Shown here one piece after another: positions 1-7,697 of a stretch of 38,417 bases of DNA (within the stretch, counting starts at the first letter, position 1; each line of letters begins with the position of its first letter). Under the pieces are notes generated by a model, which searched no databases, was not told where the DNA came from, and saw only the letters and a program-made list of their open reading frames with translations. The translations under genes and the position numbers were made by a program. The DNA comes from Lachnospiraceae bacterium (GTDB lineage: Bacteria > Bacillota > Clostridia > Lachnospirales > Lachnospiraceae): positions 1 to 38,417 of the forward strand of contig JAQVHQ010000034.1 of NCBI GenBank assembly GCA_028696165.1, given 5' to 3'.

Positions 1-179
1 TGTTTTCCTGATTCAAATCTCAACCGTTTTCACATGCCTTTTCTTAACTAAACAGATTTTTCAGAGGCTTGTAACCTGTGAGATACCTTTCCTAACAGAC
101 GAAATGCTTATCTAAATGACATTGAATTATTCTATACCGATACAAAATGTTACAAGTATAATTATCCACCGCTTGAAGT

Positions 180-983
180 TTATCTGCTGCTATTATCCAC
201 AAATTCCAAACTGATTACCGAAAGACACCCATACACCACTGCAAAACCAAGCAGTATCAGCCACAACCATAGCAGATGTCCTCCAGTTGCTGTACAATCT
301 TCCACATGCCCCAGCCCCAGGCTGTTAATATCTGCACTGGTACAGATGGCTGCCAATCCCCACCTGCTGATAGTTAAGGCAGAGATAATCTCCGGCAATC
401 CATCCAGTTCAAAAATCATGCCTGACATAATCAGCTGTATAATCAAAGCAAAAGGCATCACAGTCATGGCAGTATTTTCATCCTTCACAATGGAAGAAAT
501 CAAAAGTCCCAGTGCATCCGAGCTGAATATAACCAGGAAAAATGTAATATACATCTCCACAATCGGTGCCATCAAAATACCAGTTTCTATAAAATGTCCA
601 TGATTGGCTATGCGCACAATAAGCGTCACCAGAACAGCCTCTGCCAAACATAATGCGCCTTCATAAAACCAGTGTGCCGAGAGATAGGCAGACATATGAA
701 GTCCTGTTCGATGCTCTCTCTTAATAATATCTCTTTCTTTACAGATGGTTCGTATGGAATTAAAGATTCCTATCCAGATACCCGCACAGATTAAGGCAAA
801 TGCTCCGCTTTTAGTGGCATTATAGCTCACAAAGGTATTCTCACCAGTAACCATACATATCAATATGGAAATAAGTCCTACACTGATAAAGATTTTCCAT
901 CCCTTGTCATTTACGAATCCGCGAAAACAGCTTCCTATGTATATTTTTGTTTGTTTTATTCTTGAAACATGTCCCTCATCCAT
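180..983 (-). CDS. ABC-2/ABCG-type permease, partner of the FHA-ABC ATPase
   Basis: This is an integral membrane protein of 267 residues. A short charged N-terminus is followed by about six hydrophobic segments: near residues 28-45, 60-77, 105-130, 137-165, 175-195, and a last one near 235-258. The layout, with a long loop rich in charged residues after the second helix and a polar stretch before the last helix, is that of the membrane half of ABCG-like (ABC2_membrane) exporters. The start codon overlaps the stop of the FHA-ABC ATPase gene by 8 bases, so the two are translationally coupled and very likely form one transporter. The substrate cannot be read from the sequence. It is the last gene of the kinase, ATPase, permease run. 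No clear terminator is visible in the 179 bases downstream. The family call is by topology and context. Confidence 0.8.
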   Translation of the reverse strand: MDEGHVSRIKQTKIYIGSCFRGFVNDKGWKIFISVGLISILICMVTGENTFVSYNATKSGAFALICAGIWIGIFNSIRTICKERDIIKREHRTGLHMSAYLSAHWFYEGALCLAEAVLVTLIVRIANHGHFIETGILMAPIVEMYITFFLVIFSSDALGLLISSIVKDENTAMTVMPFALIIQLIMSGMIFELDGLPEIISALTISRWGLAAICTSADINSLGLGHVEDCTATGGHLLWLWLILLGFAVVYGCLSVISLEFVDNSSR

Positions 984-2682
984 TCGTCAGTCCCCTGTAT
1001 TTCTTAATATAGTAATCCGCAAGACCTTCTCCGCCCTCATCCTTTCGATTGATTTTTCTTACGATGCCTTCCAAAGAATCTGACTGAAAATAATCTTTTG
1101 CTTCTTTAATTCCTCCATAATAAACCAGGTGTCCACTGTTATCTTCCTCACTCTTTGCAAGAACCAGGACTTTGGTAAATAAATCTGCCGCCCTGTCAGG
1201 ACCATGAGTAATCATCATAACCATCTTTCCCATATCTGCAATTGTTTTCAGATTCTCCATTAGTTCTCTCGCCATGATTCCATCCAGACCGGAATCAGGT
1301 TCATCCAGAAAAAATAAAGCCGGATTGCCGATTAGTTCCAAGGCTATACTAAGTCTTTTCCTCTGCCCGCCGCTTAGTCTTCCCACTAAGGTATCCTGTT
1401 CCCGACTAAGGCCTAGAAGCGACATCACCCAGCCGGTTCTCTCCTGCCATTCTTCCTTAGTAGATTCTGATGACATCTTCATCTGTGCTGCACCATAGAG
1501 GATGTGAAATACCGTATCATTCATACGCAAAGTATCCTGCTGGGGTACAAATCCGATATTGTACTTGATTTGCTCATACTCTTCATAGATATCCAAATCA
1601 CCGTATTGCACTGTACCTTCCGCTTTTTCATATCCCATAACTGCATTCATGAATGTAGATTTACCAGCACCGGAACCTCCCAAAATCAAGAGGAAATCTC
1701 CCGGGTTGACGGTCAGATTGATATCCTTTAGAAGAGTTTTCTTCTTAAATCTAGACCAGACATTCTTTTCCTGGATATCGATGACTAAATTAGCAGCCCC
1801 GGATATATTTAAATCTTCATCATCTCCATATTCATCCCTGTCCCTCTGCTGATTTTGAAGTTGTACTTTCTGGTTGCAACAGCCTTCTCCCAGGTTCTGA
1901 TTCTGCACTTCCGGATTTCGATATCTTTCTTCCAGATTCTGATTCTCTACTTCCGAACTTTGATTCCTTTCTCCGCAATTTTCTTCTAGTACTCCACGTT
2001 TCTGCATTTCATACCTGGGTTTCCCAACCCACAGACGTCCTGTCTGATATACAAACCAGGTATTCCCGATTCTTATTACATCCATTGGATTTAACAGAAC
2101 ACATCCTGCTATTTTTTCATGATTTACATATATTCCATTCGTACTGCCAAGGTCTATAACACTCCAGCCTTTGGAGCCCTGAAAAAATGTTGCATGACAC
2201 TTTGAGATAAACTCATCTTCTAAGTCAATCTTTCCCGTGCCACGGCCAATCATAATCTCCTGCACCTCATCTGTCAGAATATACTTTTCCCATTCAAATC
2301 CCTCACCCATATCCCTTGTAAAGATAAATTCAAATTCAGTTGCAATATAATCGCCTCGTCTCGGACGGAAGGAAATGATGTCTCCATCCTGCAGAGTATA
2401 GGTATCCCGGCACAATTGTCCGTTAATCCAGGTTCCGTTACTGCTCCCCAAATCCCGGTAGAAACAGCGTCCGCCCACAACTCCAAATTCTCCATGCTTT
2501 CTGGATATAATAGGGGACGGCACGGCAATTTCTGCCTCGTCATCCATTCCAGTCTCACGGCCAAGGCTTTGTCTCTCTTTCAGCATTATATCGGATACAT
2601 GCCCTAACCTGTGAAATCCTAAAAGCATGGAGTCTCCCTCTTCCTTTGGGTGAAATAAAAGTGTCTTACTCTCTGTTGTCAT
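976..2682 (-). CDS. ABC transporter ATPase with two N-terminal FHA domains
   Basis: This protein of 568 residues joins two FHA domains to an ABCG-like nucleotide-binding domain. FHA1 (about residues 25-115) has SRKHGE and DLGSSNGTWING. FHA2 (about 143-210) has the GRG, ISKCHA and DLGSTNGIYVN signatures. FHA domains bind phosphothreonine. Residues 228-295 form a Glu/Gln/Asn-rich linker with imperfect repeats of the type EVxNQNLxE. The ABC domain shows Walker A GGSGAGKST near 335-343, signature LSGGQRKR near 436, Walker B ALFFLDEP near 455 and an H-loop MITHG near 490. The RBS AAAGGGG lies upstream of the ATG. It is 23 bases downstream of the Ser/Thr kinase gene and overlaps the permease gene. 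The inference is that kinase phosphorylation is read by the FHA domains and gates transport. Confidence 0.9.
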   Translation of the reverse strand: MTTESKTLLFHPKEEGDSMLLGFHRLGHVSDIMLKERQSLGRETGMDDEAEIAVPSPIISRKHGEFGVVGGRCFYRDLGSSNGTWINGQLCRDTYTLQDGDIISFRPRRGDYIATEFEFIFTRDMGEGFEWEKYILTDEVQEIMIGRGTGKIDLEDEFISKCHATFFQGSKGWSVIDLGSTNGIYVNHEKIAGCVLLNPMDVIRIGNTWFVYQTGRLWVGKPRYEMQKRGVLEENCGERNQSSEVENQNLEERYRNPEVQNQNLGEGCCNQKVQLQNQQRDRDEYGDDEDLNISGAANLVIDIQEKNVWSRFKKKTLLKDINLTVNPGDFLLILGGSGAGKSTFMNAVMGYEKAEGTVQYGDLDIYEEYEQIKYNIGFVPQQDTLRMNDTVFHILYGAAQMKMSSESTKEEWQERTGWVMSLLGLSREQDTLVGRLSGGQRKRLSIALELIGNPALFFLDEPDSGLDGIMARELMENLKTIADMGKMVMMITHGPDRAADLFTKVLVLAKSEEDNSGHLVYYGGIKEAKDYFQSDSLEGIVRKINRKDEGGEGLADYYIKKYRGLTNG

Positions 2683-2705
2683 ATTCTTAAGCCCCTTTTA
2701 ATTAT

Positions 2706-5700
2706 TTACTGTACAGAAGATAGCCCTGCCAGGGCAGTATCCAAATCGCCATTTATAATTTCCATAAGTTTTGTACGGTATTGATCCATAGCGGTATCTG
2801 CTTCTTCATTCGTCATAAAGAGCGCCTCTGGCATGAATAGAGCTTTCCCTTCTGCAAGAGTATTCTGCAGCTGTGCCTGCATATCCAAAGGTACATCGAT
2901 TAGATGCAGTTTATCGTTATAATCTGTTCCCGCTAACGGCTGATAATCCAGATTTTCCTGATGAGATATGTACAAACTGCTGTACATTGGTTTTACATTT
3001 TCAAAATTTCCAATTACAGATAAGTCCTGAATCGGATTACCATAGAGTACCAGATCCTGATAATCAACAGCTGTTGGAAGTACGCTGATATCTGTAATCT
3101 GGTTATTTTCCAGGAACAAATATATTTTGCTGACAGTAAGTTTGCTTAATGTGGATATATCCGTAATCTGATTCTTACCCAGATCCATATAAAGAACTTT
3201 CCCTAAAGATGCTGACAGCGGCGCGATATCACTAATCTGATTATCATACAAAAGTATTGTCTTTAAAGATGTTTTTTGCTCTAAACCTTCCAGTGAAGTA
3301 ATCTGGTTATGATCTGCAATGAGGCTTAGCAGACCACTGCTGGCAGAAACCATTTTCAATGAACTAATTTGATTATCTGAAATATTAAGTGTATAAAGGT
3401 CAGCAAACCTGCCCTCCAAAGCACTGGTATCTGTAATCTGATTATTCTGCAGCTCCATGGCTTTAATCAGCGTACTGTTCGCCAGTTTACTGATATCCGT
3501 GATTTGATTATCTGCAGCATAGATATTTTTCAGGTTAATCATCCGCTCGCAGGCATTTAAGTTTCCTATCTGATTTTTACTAATATTTAAATTAACCATT
3601 TCTGTACAATTGCTGATTGGCGATAAGTCTGATACCTGATTGCCTGCTATATTCAGGGTTCCAAGCTGCGTACAAGCTGCAATCGGTGTCAAATCCTGAA
3701 TATTATTATTCTGCACATTCAGCAAATTCAGATTTTCAGCTCCCTGGAGCGGTGTCAAATCACTGATTTGATTCGAGCCCATCTCCAGACTGGTAATTGT
3801 ATTTTTATTCTGCAGAGCCTGGATATCTGTAATCTGATTTCCTGACAAATATACAACTTGAAGTTTTTCCATACCTGCGAGTGCGCTGATATCTGTAATC
3901 TCATTATTTTCCAAATCCAGCCAGGTGATTTCCTTACAGCCGGACAAACTGTTAATATCCGTAATGCTGTTTCCCTGTAGATGTACTTCTTCCAGACTTT
4001 TACTGGAAGATATCCACGATACATCACTCATCCCTGAATTTTCCGCATATACAGTAAGTAAGTTCGTACAGCTTTTCAATGGCTGTATCGTATCGCCTGA
4101 TAAATCCATATCATTTAAATACAGTTTGCTCAGATTTGGCATAGACTCTACAAAGTCCACTTTATAAATACCTTCACATCCACCGATATAGATACTCTGC
4201 AGCCCTGTGAATTCTTTTAGAAAAGCTGGTTCTTCCGTAAACTTACAACTGACAAAAGTCAATTTCTCAATCTTCGAGAAATCTCCCTCAAAGAGGGTAT
4301 TACCATCACAGTTATCCGCACCTTCATATGATATTTCAGCTAAGTTTTTCATTGCTGTGAGTGGCTCCAAGCTTTTGTATCCACTGCAGGAATCCAGCCG
4401 AATTTCATCTATATGTTTCATCTTTCCTATCTCTTCCATGACATCATCGGAGATTTCGCATTTGTATAGATCTAAATATGTAGTTTTACTATCCCGGTTT
4501 ACTTTTCTGACAATACTTTTGGTAATTGTCTTTTCTTTTATAAATGATGCATTTGAATCTTTTTCTCTGTATGGATTCGAGGTATACATCACCACTGCTA
4601 TAATTACTGCCGCAAATACAGCAAATGTAAGGAGAATTCGCTTGGCGATTGTTGTCTTGCCTGTCTTTTTTCCTGCTTTTCTATTTGCTGCTTTTTTGTT
4701 TGCAGCTTTTTTGTTTGCTGCTTTTCGGTATTTTTTGTCTAATTTCTTATCTGATTTCGTATCTGATTCCTTGTTTGATTCCTTGTTTGATTTTGTCTCT
4801 GATTCCCTGTCTATTTCCCTGTCTGATTTCTTAGCTATTGTCTTTTGTTTTTCTCTTTCTGGGAAATCATTTTTCTCTGCTGTTTTTTGACTTTTGTTGT
4901 GATTCAACTCATCTTCTTTTATATCCGGAATATATTTATGTTCTAAAGATTCATACATATTCCCTGCCGCATTATCTATTATAGATTTATCATTTCCTAA
5001 TAATGCCTGTCGAAGTTCCTTCACTGAACGATATCTTTTTTGATCATCCACAGCCATTCCCTTCATAAGAACTGCTTCTTCTGGAATGGTAATGTCTGCA
5101 CCCTGCACAGATGGCAGCGGCAGCTCATCCTGGAAGGAGCGCTGAAGACTGTCCATAGGGGTGTTTCCTGTGATGCACTTACATATAGTTGCACAGATTC
5201 CATATACATCGGTCCATGGTCCCTGTTTTGATTGATTCATATATTGTTCTCTGGGAGCATAACCGGGTTTGACCATGACTGTAACTGTCTTCCCTTCTTC
5301 GCCCTCTACATCCATAGCCGAACCAAAATCAAGAAGTTTCACAGTGCCATTGGGCATCATTCTTATGTTCTCCGGACTGATATCCCGATGAATGAAACCT
5401 GCTTTATGAAGCTTTTCCACTGTATTTATCACAGGATTCATAAGTTCCAGGGCTTTAGTAAAACTAACCGGACCACTTTCTTCTATATAAGTTTTTAAAT
5501 CCTGACCCTCTAAGTACTCCATAACCATATAGGCATTTCCGTCTTCTTCAAGAAAATCACGTACATTTACAATACCTGGTTCACCGGAAAACTTTGCCAG
5601 ACTTCTAGCCTCTTTTAAAAACTGCTGTTTTCTCTTCGAATCTGCTCCTGAGTATTCCTTTATAGCAACCGGCATACCAAGCATCTCATCTACTGCGAGG

Positions 5701-5783
5701 TATGTAGTGCCAAATCCGCCTCTTTGAATTTCTTTTTGAATGGCATATCTTCCGTTAATAATTCTTCTTTCTTCCTGCCGCAT
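2706..5783 (-). CDS. Transmembrane Ser/Thr protein kinase with leucine-rich-repeat ectodomain
   Basis: An Hanks-type kinase domain occupies about the first 270 residues: glycine loop RGGFGTTY, catalytic Lys in VAIKEY, HRDISPENI catalytic loop, DFG, and the PGYAPREQY activation segment. A Lys/Ser/Asp/Asn-rich repetitive linker follows, then one membrane span (ILLTFAVFAAVIIAVVMY). The outer half has roughly 18-20 leucine-rich repeats of the short bacterial type with NxITDIS/NQISDL units. The topology puts the kinase in the cytoplasm and the repeats outside, so it looks like a receptor kinase. The frame is open to 5840. I chose the ATG at 5783 (MRQEERR) because it has AAGGGG 9 bases upstream and puts the kinase core at the usual distance, but ATGs at 5810 and 5801 are possible. 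It is first in an operon with the FHA-ABC transporter. No PASTA repeats are present, unlike PrkC/PknB. Confidence 0.9.
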   Translation of the reverse strand: MRQEERRIINGRYAIQKEIQRGGFGTTYLAVDEMLGMPVAIKEYSGADSKRKQQFLKEARSLAKFSGEPGIVNVRDFLEEDGNAYMVMEYLEGQDLKTYIEESGPVSFTKALELMNPVINTVEKLHKAGFIHRDISPENIRMMPNGTVKLLDFGSAMDVEGEEGKTVTVMVKPGYAPREQYMNQSKQGPWTDVYGICATICKCITGNTPMDSLQRSFQDELPLPSVQGADITIPEEAVLMKGMAVDDQKRYRSVKELRQALLGNDKSIIDNAAGNMYESLEHKYIPDIKEDELNHNKSQKTAEKNDFPEREKQKTIAKKSDREIDRESETKSNKESNKESDTKSDKKLDKKYRKAANKKAANKKAANRKAGKKTGKTTIAKRILLTFAVFAAVIIAVVMYTSNPYREKDSNASFIKEKTITKSIVRKVNRDSKTTYLDLYKCEISDDVMEEIGKMKHIDEIRLDSCSGYKSLEPLTAMKNLAEISYEGADNCDGNTLFEGDFSKIEKLTFVSCKFTEEPAFLKEFTGLQSIYIGGCEGIYKVDFVESMPNLSKLYLNDMDLSGDTIQPLKSCTNLLTVYAENSGMSDVSWISSSKSLEEVHLQGNSITDINSLSGCKEITWLDLENNEITDISALAGMEKLQVVYLSGNQITDIQALQNKNTITSLEMGSNQISDLTPLQGAENLNLLNVQNNNIQDLTPIAACTQLGTLNIAGNQVSDLSPISNCTEMVNLNISKNQIGNLNACERMINLKNIYAADNQITDISKLANSTLIKAMELQNNQITDTSALEGRFADLYTLNISDNQISSLKMVSASSGLLSLIADHNQITSLEGLEQKTSLKTILLYDNQISDIAPLSASLGKVLYMDLGKNQITDISTLSKLTVSKIYLFLENNQITDISVLPTAVDYQDLVLYGNPIQDLSVIGNFENVKPMYSSLYISHQENLDYQPLAGTDYNDKLHLIDVPLDMQAQLQNTLAEGKALFMPEALFMTNEEADTAMDQYRTKLMEIINGDLDTALAGLSSVQ
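4640..4880 (-). repeat. Tandem short repeats encoding the kinase juxtamembrane linker
   Basis: Within the kinase gene, the DNA just before the membrane span holds near-perfect 15-18-base tandem units. These encode NKKAA/NRKAG repeats around 4665-4725, and alternating SNKES/SDTKS/SDKKL units around 4735-4830. Such units can change copy number by slippage without breaking frame. They would lengthen or shorten the cytoplasmic linker. Confidence 0.6.
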
Positions 5784-5840
5784 GTAATAATTCCCCTTCA
5801 TAAAAGTCATCTTACTGACCTCAATCTTCCTGAAATACAA

Positions 5841-6084
5841 TATGTTCCTAGTTTATCATGGTAAAAGGTTCCATTTTTTTCTTACACAAAAACTGTCGTG
5901 TTTTTGTAATTTTCTGTCTTTTTATCAAATTATAGGGTAGTGTATAATTGATATTGGTCTGTTTATTTTACTTAAGTATATAAAGTAAAATTGAAAATTT
6001 GTTTTTCTTCTGTTGGTTTTATTTTATCTAACAAAAACAATTTTTTATTTTCCACTGGTATACTTAAAACTTAAAAGAGGCCTA
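5841..6084. promoter_or_regulatory. Divergent intergenic region; first copy of a duplicated leader
   Basis: This AT-rich region lies between the divergent kinase operon and the plus-strand gene at 6105. Two blocks match the leader in front of the lipoprotein gene at 6877. One is AAAACTGTCGTGTTTTTGTAA near 5889, compared with AAAAGCTGCCGTGTTTTGGTAA near 6762. The other is TCTAACAAAAACAA followed by a TATACTTAAAAC block near 6027-6070, compared with 6796-6840. A TATAAT hexamer lies at about 5942-5947 (plus strand) without a convincing -35. Promoter assignment is therefore tentative. Confidence 0.4.
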
Positions 6085-6120
6085 CCGGACTTCTTTACGC
6101 ATGCATGACACTTAAAACAG
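6085..6120 (+). repeat. Left copy of an imperfect 36-nt inverted repeat
   Basis: This stretch contains TTTACGCATGCATG followed by CTTAAAACAG. It matches the reverse complement of 7647-7683, which has TTTACGCATGTATG then ACTTAAAACAG, at about 30 of 36 positions. The pair brackets the 1.5-kb segment holding the two small plus-strand genes and the hairpin array. The start codon of the gene at 6105 lies inside this copy. Confidence 0.6.
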
Positions 6121-6743
6121 ATTCAAAGAAAAGCGACATGATTTTGAGAAATTGTCGTAACCACAAGGAGGAAGAAAAGGTTGCCACCTATGCAAAACAG
6201 TATTTTGATTTTGATGTTTACGAAAAGAATTCCGGTTCTAATCCTGATGCAAAACTTCAAATGGATATAAATGAAATAAAAGTCGAAGATATCACATTAA
6301 GAATCGGAATGACTTATACCGAAATACTCGAATTAGGATTTACGCCAGTGTCCGATGATTTTGCTGAAACAGAACCAGGAGCACTTGCCAGTTTATCAAA
6401 TTTCAAGACACCCGGAGATTGTTATGTCACATTAGGCTTTATAGCTGATGAAGGAAAAAAAGTTTCAGAAGGGACTTTGTATTTGGTAAGATTGGGTGGA
6501 AGTGAAATCACAGAAAAGCCGGCATCTGGAAGTGTTGATTCCATTCAGTATGATAGTTCATCTATAGAAGATATTATTGCAGCATTTGGAGATCCTTACA
6601 GAATTGATGATGTTAAGTACGACGGAGAATATAAATTAAAATTACAATATAATATGGAAGAACATTCTATGTACATAAATATAACCATAGATCCTGATAC
6701 CGGAAAGCTTCTTGCTCTGGGAATTGAAGGATACACAGATTAG
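6105..6743 (+). CDS. Protein of unknown function, possibly lacking its original N-terminus
   Basis: 212 residues, not recognised. The N-terminal 25 residues are polar and Lys-rich with no signal peptide. The rest looks like a folded acidic domain with two similar-looking halves: ITLRIGMTYTEILELGF near residue 63 and IEDIIAAFGDPYRIDD near 153. The GxPY-type turn is reminiscent of small extracytoplasmic domains, but I cannot name a family. The only in-frame ATGs are at 6105 and near 6138. The one good Shine-Dalgarno (AAGGAGG near 6164) is followed by no in-frame start. The first codons lie in a repeat shared with 7647-7683. It may therefore be a former lipoprotein whose signal peptide was replaced or lost. 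Its partner downstream at 6877 has an intact lipobox and a related leader. Confidence 0.6.
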   Translation: MTLKTDSKKSDMILRNCRNHKEEEKVATYAKQYFDFDVYEKNSGSNPDAKLQMDINEIKVEDITLRIGMTYTEILELGFTPVSDDFAETEPGALASLSNFKTPGDCYVTLGFIADEGKKVSEGTLYLVRLGGSEITEKPASGSVDSIQYDSSSIEDIIAAFGDPYRIDDVKYDGEYKLKLQYNMEEHSMYINITIDPDTGKLLALGIEGYTD

Positions 6744-6876
6744 TTTTCAGCAAGAGTGGCAAAAGCTGCCGTGTTTTGGTAAACTTAAAATTTTCTAACC
6801 CAAAAACAAATTTTCATTTTGCTCCGATATACTAAAAACATATTCAAACAAACATAATTTAAAGGAGATTAAAACT

Positions 6877-7221
6877 ATGAAAATCAATTTAAAAAACATT
6901 GCAGTCGTATCAATTCTATTTGTATTTGCAGCCATCATCCTCACCGGATGTGGTAAAACGGAAGACAAAATAGTGGGAAATTGGCAGGAGACCGGTGAAT
7001 ATGGAGAGATTATGGAAATCTATGATGGCGGCACTGCTATCATGAGAGGAAATCCAAGCGACCCTGGCGAAACCTATACCTGGGTATTAAGTAATGACAC
7101 GATCACATTTACCCCGGAAGTGAATCTTTTTAACAACCCGGAAGTTTATGAGGTCAGTTTTGAAAAAGATTCCATGATTTTGACGGAAGGCGATAATTCC
7201 AGATACTTTGAGCGCCAATAA
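6877..7221 (+). CDS. Small secreted lipoprotein of unknown function
   Basis: 114 residues with a type II signal peptide: MKINLKN, a hydrophobic core, and the lipobox LTGC with lipid-modified Cys near residue 25. The mature domain has IVGNWQETGE, a GGTAIMRG turn and a WVLSNDTITF strand. This is the pattern of small beta-rich domains around 75 residues long that recur in Clostridia lipoproteins (lipocalin-like or DUF5640-like). The function is unknown and the location is the outer face of the membrane. The RBS AAAGGAG is well placed. The gene ends 60 bases before the hairpin array, which could therefore be its 3' untranslated region. Confidence 0.75.
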   Translation: MKINLKNIAVVSILFVFAAIILTGCGKTEDKIVGNWQETGEYGEIMEIYDGGTAIMRGNPSDPGETYTWVLSNDTITFTPEVNLFNNPEVYEVSFEKDSMILTEGDNSRYFERQ

Positions 7222-7281
7222 CTGCACTTCTAAATTTCTCTGCAATCTGTCTCGCTGTTTATTTTTTATTACAGCGAATGA

Positions 7282-7512
7282 CGAGGTATATAGCATATTA
7301 TTAGAGAGTCTTGCCTCGTTTTTACATTTATCGCACATTTCTAATTTTTGCAGAGGGCATATACAAACAATTTCATTAATCCTGCCTCGTCAATACTTAC
7401 TTTGCGAGGCAGAATTCTTTTTTTAGCTTGTATGTGCCTCGTCAATCCACTTATTTCTATTTTTCACAGTAAAAATGAGGCATAATTTCTGTTTCAACCC
7501 ACATATGCCTCG
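7282..7512 (+). ncRNA. Array of four 37-nt hairpin units (copy 1)
   Basis: There are four units, each a 7-nt CGAGGCA-like arm, exactly 23 variable nt, and a 7-nt TGCCTCG arm. They span 7282-7318, 7353-7389, 7405-7441 and 7476-7512. Linkers are 34, 15 and 34 nt. Arm pairs are CGAGGTA/TGCCTCG (one U-G), GAGGGCA/TGCCTCG (degenerate outer pairs), CGAGGCA/TGCCTCG (perfect) and TGAGGCA/TGCCTCG (one U-G). A short GCTGAT-5-ATCAGC hairpin follows at 7517-7533. The second array at 31034-31193 has the same unit length and linker lengths with G-C replacing A-T in the stem. Wobble pairs form only when the plus strand is the folded strand. It matches no RNA family I know and lies downstream of the lipoprotein gene. 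Confidence 0.6.
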
Positions 7513-7581
7513 CTACGCTGATTGCCCATCAGCTTGAAAGAAGATAAGATTCTTCTCTATACACTTGGCATCTTTTCAAAT

Positions 7582-7653
7582 AAAAACAGCCGGATATAAG
7601 TTATAAGTAAAGCCTGCCATCAGACTTACTTATAACTCATATCTGGCTGTTTT
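7582..7653. terminator. Long bidirectional hairpin terminator
   Basis: AAAACAGCCGGATATAAGTT and its near-perfect reverse complement form a stem of about 29 bp around a 12-nt loop, with A/T runs on both sides. It lies between the convergent plus-strand lipoprotein/array transcript and the minus-strand aldo-keto reductase, and can end both. Confidence 0.85.
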
Positions 7654-7683
7654 AAGTTACCATACATGCGTAAAGAGTTTCGG
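7647..7683 (-). repeat. Right copy of the imperfect 36-nt inverted repeat
   Basis: This is the reverse-complement partner of 6085-6120. It overlaps the distal foot of the terminator stem and runs toward the end of the aldo-keto reductase gene. The shared core is TTTACGCATG.ATG plus CTTAAAACAG. Confidence 0.6.
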
Positions 7684-7697
7684 TGAATCTTTTATAC

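Noticed and set aside
4207-4890. Long plus-strand open frame (227 codons) opposite the kinase gene
   Set aside because: It is the antisense shadow of the Lys/Asn-rich linker and first LRRs. Its Phe/Leu/Ser-rich translation mirrors the repeats and no RBS is present.
7087-7338. Minus-strand open frame across the lipoprotein end and hairpin array
   Set aside because: It is a shadow of the lipoprotein gene, with no RBS and no sensible protein features.
7282-7512. Hairpin array as a CRISPR
   Set aside because: Arms are only 7 nt and alternate in orientation, linkers have two fixed sizes, and there is no 25-40-nt direct repeat or cas gene.
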